Origin: Thiotrichaceae bacterium
GTDB taxonomy: Bacteria; Pseudomonadota; Gammaproteobacteria; Thiotrichales; Thiotrichaceae
Reading direction: 5' to 3'
Assembly (NCBI GenBank): GCA_027008885.1
Contig: JALVDQ010000218.1
Coordinates: 1 to 11,140, forward strand
DNA: 11,140 bases
The translations under genes were made by a program, and so were the position numbers. The notes under the pieces are model-generated. The model was not told where the DNA came from and did no database searches. It worked only from the letters and a program-made list of their open reading frames with translations. Of the stretch, positions 6,744-11,140 are shown piece by piece (positions within the stretch are counted from its first letter, which is position 1; the number at the start of each line of letters is the position of its first letter).

Positions 6744-7805
6744 TTATATTGTATCATTGCCTGCATTGAGCGCTTGCATAAATACTCCCAGTTTTTGGCT
6801 AACTTTTTCCGAGCGCCGGGGGTTCCGGATGGCAGCAAAGACAACTTCCCGCATTCCGGGAATCACGAGCAGATCAAGCAAAATGGCATTAAAGCCTGGC
6901 TGTTCCTGCTGTGCCAGATTTTCAATAAAAACATCCAGAAGGGCGGGATTTTTCAGGCTTTCCCATGAACGCCCCGAAATCACCGCCAAAAATTCAATTT
7001 CGGAAGCCACCGGCAACTGCATCAATTCAAGAAAGAGGCGCTCTTTTAATTCAGCCCTGCTGCCAGAGATGCCTCTCAGCAAGGCTGAAACAAGCCGCAT
7101 ATTGTATTTTTCAGCTTGAATTTCCTGGCGTAAACGCTCTTCAAGTGCAAAAAACAGCTCGTCACTAATACTCACATTTTCAAGAAACTGGGAAAAGTAT
7201 TCGAGTGGTTCTGCTTGCATCTGTGGCAAGGCTTTTATGAGTAACTCTTCATTATGATCCTGATCCAGCCGCGCAACCACATCTGCAATCCCCTGTAATC
7301 CCAGAAACTGCCATTGTTCAAAGCCATTTTCACCCGTCAGATAAGAGTGTGCATGTGAATAATAACGGGATGCAGGCTGCCCAAGTTCGCAGCTTGCAAA
7401 CGCATGCAATGCAGCCAGGCGATATGCTGATGGTTTAAAGGCAAAGGCTGATTCAGCGAGTTCATCCAGCACTTTTTTGCCTTTTTGTTTCGCCTCGATA
7501 TTTTTTCCTGTCTGTTGCAGCAAATCAAGCAGAAAAGCATCGCGGGATTGCAGCTTTAAATAACCCAGTTCATCAAGCGGAAACTGCAAAAACCAGATAA
7601 CGGAGTCCTGCTGTTTGCCTTCTTCCCATATCAGCAAGGCAAGCCAGGCTTTTTGCTGAAAGGGATAAGGGTAGACAAGTTTTTGCGCCTCAATCTCGGC
7701 AAAATCGTGATTATCAATGCGCGTTAGCTTGCGACCCATATCAAAAACACGGTATTCAAAGTCTCCGCTTTGAATAAAATGGCTAATGCTGTCAAATTTC
7801 TGCAT
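6744..7805 (-). CDS. DUF3549 family protein
   Basis: The 353-residue product (from the ATG at 7805) begins MQKFDSISHFIQSGDFEYRVFDMGRK and continues with VYPYPFQQKAWLALLIW and IWFLQFPLDELG. These segments match my memory of the DUF3549 family of gammaproteobacteria (cytoplasmic, function unknown). The frame stays open to 7871, but the extra 22 residues look unlike the family and would cover the likely promoter of the divergent ferredoxin gene, so 7805 is preferred. An ATG at 7838 is another option. No strong ribosome site precedes any of the three. The C-terminal two-thirds looks all-helical, possibly of HEAT/TPR-like character. The stop is 21 nt before the DUF945-like gene. Confidence 0.8.
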   Translation of the reverse strand: MQKFDSISHFIQSGDFEYRVFDMGRKLTRIDNHDFAEIEAQKLVYPYPFQQKAWLALLIWEEGKQQDSVIWFLQFPLDELGYLKLQSRDAFLLDLLQQTGKNIEAKQKGKKVLDELAESAFAFKPSAYRLAALHAFASCELGQPASRYYSHAHSYLTGENGFEQWQFLGLQGIADVVARLDQDHNEELLIKALPQMQAEPLEYFSQFLENVSISDELFFALEERLRQEIQAEKYNMRLVSALLRGISGSRAELKERLFLELMQLPVASEIEFLAVISGRSWESLKNPALLDVFIENLAQQEQPGFNAILLDLLVIPGMREVVFAAIRNPRRSEKVSQKLGVFMQALNAGNDTI

Positions 7806-7813
7806 GTTGTCGT

Positions 7814-7841
7814 TTGTCGGGCAGTAAAAATCGGGCATAAT
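7814..7841 (+). promoter_or_regulatory. Candidate promoter of the ferredoxin-ubiA pair
   Basis: TTGTCG (7814-7819, 4 of 6 to the -35 consensus), a 16-nt spacer and CATAAT (7836-7841, 5 of 6 to the -10). Transcription would start near 7848, about 25 nt before the ferredoxin ATG. Its position just outside the preferred start of the divergent gene (7805) supports that shorter start. Confidence 0.4.
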
Positions 7842-7872
7842 CGCACAACTAGCAACTGATCGCCAATACACT

Positions 7873-8193
7873 ATGTCTTATTACAAAAATCATGTTTTTT
7901 TCTGTACCAACCAGCGCGAAGACGGCAGCCAGTGTTGCGCCCAACACAACGCGCTGGAAATGCGTAATTATATGAAGAAACGCAGCAAGGAACTGGGTCT
8001 GGTGCGTTCAGGTGAGGTGCGCGTAAATACCGCAGGTTGCCTGAATCGCTGTGACTATGGACCGGTTGTGGTAATTTACCCTGATGAAACCTGGTATACC
8101 TTTGTCGGCAAGGACGATATTGATGAAATCATTGAACAGCATCTGCTCAAGGGTAAAAAAGTTGAACGTCTGCTGATTGACAAGCAAATTTAG
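7873..8193 (+). CDS. Thioredoxin-fold [2Fe-2S] ferredoxin
   Basis: This 106-residue protein has the cysteine pattern of the thioredoxin-like [2Fe-2S] ferredoxins (related to the NuoE fold). C11 and C21/C22 lie in VFFCTNQREDGSQCC, and C56 and C60 in TAGCLNRCDYGPVVVIYPD. The following GPVVVIYP.ETWY strand is typical of the family. Such proteins are soluble electron carriers, but the redox partner is not evident here. The stop codon TAG is directly followed by the ubiA ATG, so translation is probably coupled. The ATG at 7873 fits the family N-terminus, although no ribosome site is visible. The alternative is a structural Fe-S protein without electron-transfer function. Confidence 0.92.
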   Translation: MSYYKNHVFFCTNQREDGSQCCAQHNALEMRNYMKKRSKELGLVRSGEVRVNTAGCLNRCDYGPVVVIYPDETWYTFVGKDDIDEIIEQHLLKGKKVERLLIDKQI

Positions 8194-9057
8194 ATGAAGC
8201 AAAAACTGAAACTGTATGCCGAGCTGATTCGACTGAATCGTCCCATAGGGATTTATCTGTTGCTGTGGCCGACACTTTGGGCACTCTGGTTTGCGGCAAG
8301 GGGTATCCCTGATCTTAAAATTCTGCTTATTTTTGTATTGGGTGTGGTTTTTATGCGTTCAGCAGGCTGCGCCATCAATGATTATGCTGACAGGCATATT
8401 GACCGGCATGTCGCGCGCACCAGAGAGCGCCCCCTGACATCGGGCAAAATCAGCAGCAAGGAAGCACTGGGAGTATTTGCCGTTTTGATCCTTGCTGCTT
8501 TTTTACTGGTAATCCAGCTCAATACCAGCACCATTTTATTGTCGTTTGTGGCGGTGATTCTGGCTGCCAGCTACCCTTTTATGAAACGCTACCACTATTT
8601 CCCGCAAGTCCACCTCGGTGCTGCCTTTGCCTGGGCGATTCCAATGGCTTATACCGCGATCACACACAAAGCACCGCCGCTGGAAGCGTGGCTATTGTTT
8701 CTTGCCGCACTTTGCTGGACAACCGCCTATGACACACAATACGGCATGGTAGACCGTGAAGACGACCTCAAGATCGGGGTAAAATCAACCGCAATCCTGT
8801 TCGGCAAATACGATAATGCAATCAATGGCGCACTGCAGTTAATCACACTCATACTGCTGACCCTGACAGGCTTGCTGACTGGGCGCGGAGCCGTCTATTA
8901 CAGTGCCATACTGGGCGCTTCCGGCTTTATTGTTTACCAGCAGTTTCTCACAGAAAAAAGAGAACCCGGCAAATGCCTGCAAGCCTTTCTGAATAATAAC
9001 TGGTTTGGCATGGTGATCTTTATAGGGATAGCGCTTGATTTCTACCTGAATCCATAA
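8194..9057 (+). CDS. ubiA: 4-hydroxybenzoate polyprenyltransferase UbiA
   Basis: This 287-residue integral membrane enzyme of the UbiA superfamily attaches the polyprenyl chain to 4-hydroxybenzoate in ubiquinone synthesis. The first aspartate-rich motif is N62-D63-Y-A-D66-R-H-I-D70, followed by RTRERPLTSGKIS. The second is Y179-D180-T-Q-Y-G-M-V-D187-R-E-D-D. Both bind Mg-diphosphate in the family. The start RLNRPIGIYLLLWPTLWALW is characteristic of true UbiA rather than COX10 or MenA. About eight or nine hydrophobic segments are visible. Its ATG abuts the ferredoxin stop, which argues for one transcript and translational coupling. Nothing looks truncated. No clear terminator follows within the 152-nt gap to fabA. 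Confidence 0.95.
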   Translation: MKQKLKLYAELIRLNRPIGIYLLLWPTLWALWFAARGIPDLKILLIFVLGVVFMRSAGCAINDYADRHIDRHVARTRERPLTSGKISSKEALGVFAVLILAAFLLVIQLNTSTILLSFVAVILAASYPFMKRYHYFPQVHLGAAFAWAIPMAYTAITHKAPPLEAWLLFLAALCWTTAYDTQYGMVDREDDLKIGVKSTAILFGKYDNAINGALQLITLILLTLTGLLTGRGAVYYSAILGASGFIVYQQFLTEKREPGKCLQAFLNNNWFGMVIFIGIALDFYLNP

Positions 9058-9095
9058 AAGCCAGGCGCAGCAATCTTGTCAGCTCATATAATTCT

Positions 9096-9124
9096 TTGTG
9101 AACAATTCACATTTGAAGTAGTAT
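9096..9124 (+). promoter_or_regulatory. Candidate fabA promoter overlapping a palindromic operator
   Basis: TTGTGA (9096-9101) and TAGTAT (9119-9124), 17 nt apart, each match 4 of 6 consensus bases. The 15-bp inverted repeat TGTGAACAATTCACA (9097-9111; arms of 6 around a 3-nt centre) covers the -35 and would fit a repressor or activator dimer. It does not look like the E. coli FadR or FabR sites known at fabA. A separate TATAAT at 9087-9092 lacks a good -35. Confidence 0.35.
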
Positions 9125-9140
9125 TCCCCTCTTTTATGCA

Positions 9141-9182
9141 AGAACCTGTCTGGAAATAGTAAGCCTATTGCGGACAGCTTCT
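9141..9182 (+). other. Imperfect hairpin in the fabA leader
   Basis: AGAACCTGTCTGG (9141-9153) plus AATAG folds back on CTATTGCGGACAGCTTCT (9165-9182) around a TAAGC loop, with mismatches at one C/C and one G/G pair and one bulged A. It ends 28 nt before the fabA start. No T-run follows, so it is not a standard terminator. Its left arm also recurs inverted after fabA (9767-9779). Confidence 0.5.
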
Positions 9183-9209
9183 AACACGACTTAACAACAG
9201 GGGACTCGC

Positions 9210-9731
9210 ATGACAACAGAAAGACAAAGCTCTTATACCTATGAAGAATTAATCAAGTGTGGCAACGGGGAAATTTTTGGTGAAGGCAATGCGCGTTTAC
9301 CCATTCCACCCATGCTAATGATGGATCGTATCGTTGAAATCAATGCAGATGGCGGAGAATTTGGCAAGGGTCAGATGATTGCCGAGCTTGATATAAAACC
9401 CGAGCTATGGTTTTTTCAGTGTCATTTCCCAACCGACCCCGTTATGCCAGGCTGTCTGGGGCTGGATGCGATGTGGCAATTAATTGGATTCTATCTCGGC
9501 TGGCTGGGCAATCCGGGGCGTGGTCGAGCCTTGGGCGCGGGTGAAGTCAAATTTTTTGGACAGGTTCTGCCCACTGCGAAAAAAGTGACCTATAAAATTG
9601 ACATGACACGAGTAATCCAGCGCAAACTGGTGATGGGCGTAGGCAATGCAACAATGGAAGTTGACGGCAAGGAAATCTACTCGGCAAAAAATCTAAAAGT
9701 GGGGCTGTTTACATCCACAGAGAATTTTTAG
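9210..9731 (+). CDS. fabA: 3-hydroxydecanoyl-ACP dehydratase/isomerase FabA
   Basis: This 173-residue hot-dog fold enzyme dehydrates 3-hydroxyacyl-ACP and isomerises the trans-2 to cis-3-decenoyl-ACP, starting unsaturated fatty acid synthesis. The active-site His is H72 in [24 protein letters not shown], and the acidic partner is D86, equivalent to H70 and D84 in E. coli. The LDAMWQL segment and the KFFGQVLP strand (114-121) are those of FabA rather than FabZ. Length is the FabA norm. AGGGGA sits 6 nt before the ATG, a strong ribosome site. No fabB follows. The next gene is an unrelated decarboxylase. The gene is bracketed by a 13-bp inverted repeat. Confidence 0.97.
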   Translation: MTTERQSSYTYEELIKCGNGEIFGEGNARLPIPPMLMMDRIVEINADGGEFGKGQMIAELDIKPELWFFQCHFPTDPVMPGCLGLDAMWQLIGFYLGWLGNPGRGRALGAGEVKFFGQVLPTAKKVTYKIDMTRVIQRKLVMGVGNATMEVDGKEIYSAKNLKVGLFTSTENF

Positions 9732-9766
9732 TAATACCGAAAAACAAGAGCCTCTGCTAATAGTTA

Positions 9767-9779
9767 CCAGACAGGTTCT
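9767..9779 (-). repeat. Right member of a 13-bp inverted repeat flanking fabA
   Basis: CCAGACAGGTTCT is the exact reverse complement of AGAACCTGTCTGG at 9141-9153. The two sites enclose 613 bp containing only fabA and its leader. Similarity continues weakly on the inner side of both sites. It lies 35 nt after the fabA stop and 24 nt before the next start codon. Confidence 0.8.
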
Positions 9780-9802
9780 AAAAATACCACTACACTCCAG
9801 GC

Positions 9803-11095
9803 ATGAACACGACAACACAAACACTTGCCAGCCACAAGGCACTTGCCATGCAAGCCGCCGTGGAACAAAATCTATTGCATGAAATTCAGCCACACATTGT
9901 GCTGGTGAATATACAGGGCATACTGGATACCGCCTCAGCGCTAAGCTCAGCCTTTCCAGAAAACACCCGACATTGTTTTGCGGTCAAGGCAAATCCCTAT
10001 AAAAAAATACTAAAAGTATTAAAACAGGGGGGGATGGGTGCTGAAGTAGCCAGCGCCACCGAGCTTGAGCTGGCACTTAAAGCCAAATTCAGGGCAGCAC
10101 AAATCGTCTTTGACGCGCCTGTCAAAACAGTTCAGGAAATCAATCGCGCCCTGAGTCTTGGCATTGACCTGAATATTGACAACTTCCAGGAGCTTGAACG
10201 TGTAGCAGAATGGTTTGAAGTAAACAGCTCGCCCTCGAATATCGGCTTTCGGATTAATCCGCAGATCGGAGCTGGCGCAATTGACAGCACCAGTACCGCA
10301 ACATTGACCTCAAAGTTTGGTATTGCGCTAAATGACGAAGGAAATCGCCAGAAAATCATAGACGCCTGTAGGCAATATCACTGGATTAACACCATACACC
10401 TGCATGTAGGATCAGTTGCCTGCCCCGTTCAACTACTGCTTGACGGGGTTACAGCAGGCTACAATCTGGCACAGGAAATCAACGCCTCTCTGGGGCAAAA
10501 TCAAATTACCCAGCTCGATATTGGCGGCGGTTTACCCGTTGATTTTAGCCATGATGAACTGCCAGACTTTAAAGCATATGCCGCCGCACTAAAACAGGCG
10601 CTACCCGACATTTTTAACTCAGGTTATCGACTCACGACCGAGTTTGGACGCGCACTAATCGCCAAAAATGCCATCTCGATTGGGCGCGTCGAGTATACAA
10701 AATCAGCAGGAAATCAGGCAATCGCACTCACTCACCTTGGCGTGCAAACACTCACACGCACGGTCTATGAGCCTGAATACTGGAAGCGCCGGGTATCCGC
10801 ATTCAACCCTCAGGGCATACTCAAAAGAGGACACGAAACCAGACAGGATATTGCCGGACCTGCCTGCTTTTCTGGTGATATTATCGCCCACAAGCGCCTC
10901 CTGCCATTACTGCAGCCAGGAGATTATGTCATGGTTCACGACACAGGCTCATACCATTTTTCCAGTCACTACCAATACAACGCACTACCCCGGCTTCCGG
11001 TTTATGGTTATCGCATAGATGAAAACCGGCAGGTCAAGTTTAAATGCTTTAGCAGAGGGCAAAATACAGTCGATGTTATTGAGGATTACTCTTGA
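9803..11095 (+). CDS. Fold-type III PLP-dependent decarboxylase (Orn/DAP/Arg decarboxylase family 2)
   Basis: This 430-residue enzyme has an N-terminal TIM barrel and a C-terminal beta domain. PLP would be held by K62 (FAVKANPYKK), H201 (HLHVGSVACP), the glycine loop LDIGGGLPVDF (238-248) and E280 (EFGRALIAKNA). The C-terminal domain has C355 and D359 (GPACFSGDII) and Y384 (GSYHFSSHY). Relatives decarboxylate diaminopimelate, ornithine, lysine or related amino acids. Here the usual CES-D of diaminopimelate decarboxylase reads CFSGD, so the substrate is uncertain. The ATG at 9803 has a poor ribosome site. An in-frame ATG at 9848 is preceded by AAGG at 8 nt and is a credible alternative. A copy of the dispersed repeat encodes part of residues 69-79, and another follows the stop by 8 nt. 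Confidence 0.88.
   Translation: MNTTTQTLASHKALAMQAAVEQNLLHEIQPHIVLVNIQGILDTASALSSAFPENTRHCFAVKANPYKKILKVLKQGGMGAEVASATELELALKAKFRAAQIVFDAPVKTVQEINRALSLGIDLNIDNFQELERVAEWFEVNSSPSNIGFRINPQIGAGAIDSTSTATLTSKFGIALNDEGNRQKIIDACRQYHWINTIHLHVGSVACPVQLLLDGVTAGYNLAQEINASLGQNQITQLDIGGGLPVDFSHDELPDFKAYAAALKQALPDIFNSGYRLTTEFGRALIAKNAISIGRVEYTKSAGNQAIALTHLGVQTLTRTVYEPEYWKRRVSAFNPQGILKRGHETRQDIAGPACFSGDIIAHKRLLPLLQPGDYVMVHDTGSYHFSSHYQYNALPRLPVYGYRIDENRQVKFKCFSRGQNTVDVIEDYS
10006..10039 (-). repeat. Dispersed C-tract repeat, copy D, inside a coding region
   Basis: Minus strand: ACCCAT, C7, TG, TTTT, then an AT-rich arm that includes the perfect inverted repeat AATACT-AAA-AGTATT (10006-10020). It sits in the PLP decarboxylase just after the catalytic lysine region and encodes ILKVLKQGGMG on the plus strand. 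The AT-rich arm is the most diverged of the five copies. Confidence 0.65.
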
Positions 11096-11103
11096 ACAGA
11101 GAC

Positions 11104-11133
11104 ACCCATCCCCCCTGTTTTTACATATTTTTA
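11104..11133 (+). repeat. Dispersed C-tract repeat, copy E
   Basis: ACCCATCCCCCCTG followed by T5, ACATA and T5. The C-run is 6. It begins 8 nt after the TGA of the decarboxylase gene, in the same orientation relative to that gene as copy B has to its own upstream gene. The window ends 7 bases later, so whether an inverted partner follows is unknown. Confidence 0.85.
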
Positions 11134-11140
11134 TAATTGC

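Noticed and set aside
7806..7871. Longer N-terminus for the DUF3549-like protein
   Set aside because: The extra residues do not resemble the family start, and they would overlap the divergent promoter and leave 1 nt to the opposite gene.
9121..9140. A sixth, degenerate copy of the C-tract repeat upstream of fabA (ATTCCCCTCTTTTATGCA)
   Set aside because: It lacks the ACCCAT core and has a shorter C-run. The similarity is no more than a pyrimidine-rich stretch.
3848..11133. CRISPR array made of the dispersed repeats
   Set aside because: Copies are kilobases apart, in both orientations and partly inside genes, with no regular spacers and no cas genes.

Overview
The window looks like chromosomal core DNA of a moderately AT-rich gammaproteobacterium. 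A dedicated fabA, an rlmD-type 23S rRNA methyltransferase, a ubiA and members of what look like the DUF945 (YdgA-like) and DUF3549 families are a combination typical of that class. The genus cannot be fixed from sequence alone, and no phage, plasmid or defence genes are visible.

Layout. Positions 17-1654 hold two minus-strand genes 9 nt apart: an Fe(II)/2-oxoglutarate dioxygenase and a conserved protein of unknown function. A divergent plus-strand gene of unknown function (1760-2389) converges on rlmD (2494-3834, minus). A 195-nt gap (3835-4029) holds a REP-like palindrome between two inverted copies of a 30-bp repeat. Three minus-strand genes follow: a secreted protein with a possible Cys/His active site (4030-5277), a membrane-anchored DUF945-like protein (5352-6722) and a DUF3549-like protein (6744-7805). 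Divergently on the plus strand come a thioredoxin-fold [2Fe-2S] ferredoxin and ubiA (7873-9057, abutting), fabA (9210-9731) and a fold-type III PLP decarboxylase (9803-11095).

Functional links are modest. The ferredoxin and ubiA are translationally coupled and point to ubiquinone synthesis. fabA makes the double bond in unsaturated fatty acids. RlmD modifies 23S rRNA. The rest are stand-alone or uncharacterised.

The main unexpected signal is not a gene. A dispersed repeat, ACCCATCCCCCCTGTTTTT followed by an AT-rich arm, occurs five times in 11 kb: 3848, 3992, 5507, 10006 and 11104. Three copies are in one orientation and two in the other. The C-run varies from 5 to 8. Two copies lie inside open reading frames without breaking them, two lie 6-8 nt after stop codons, and two form an inverted pair around a REP-like palindrome. 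It could be a MITE end, an uptake-signal-like sequence or another chromosomal signal. fabA is separately bracketed by a perfect 13-bp inverted repeat.
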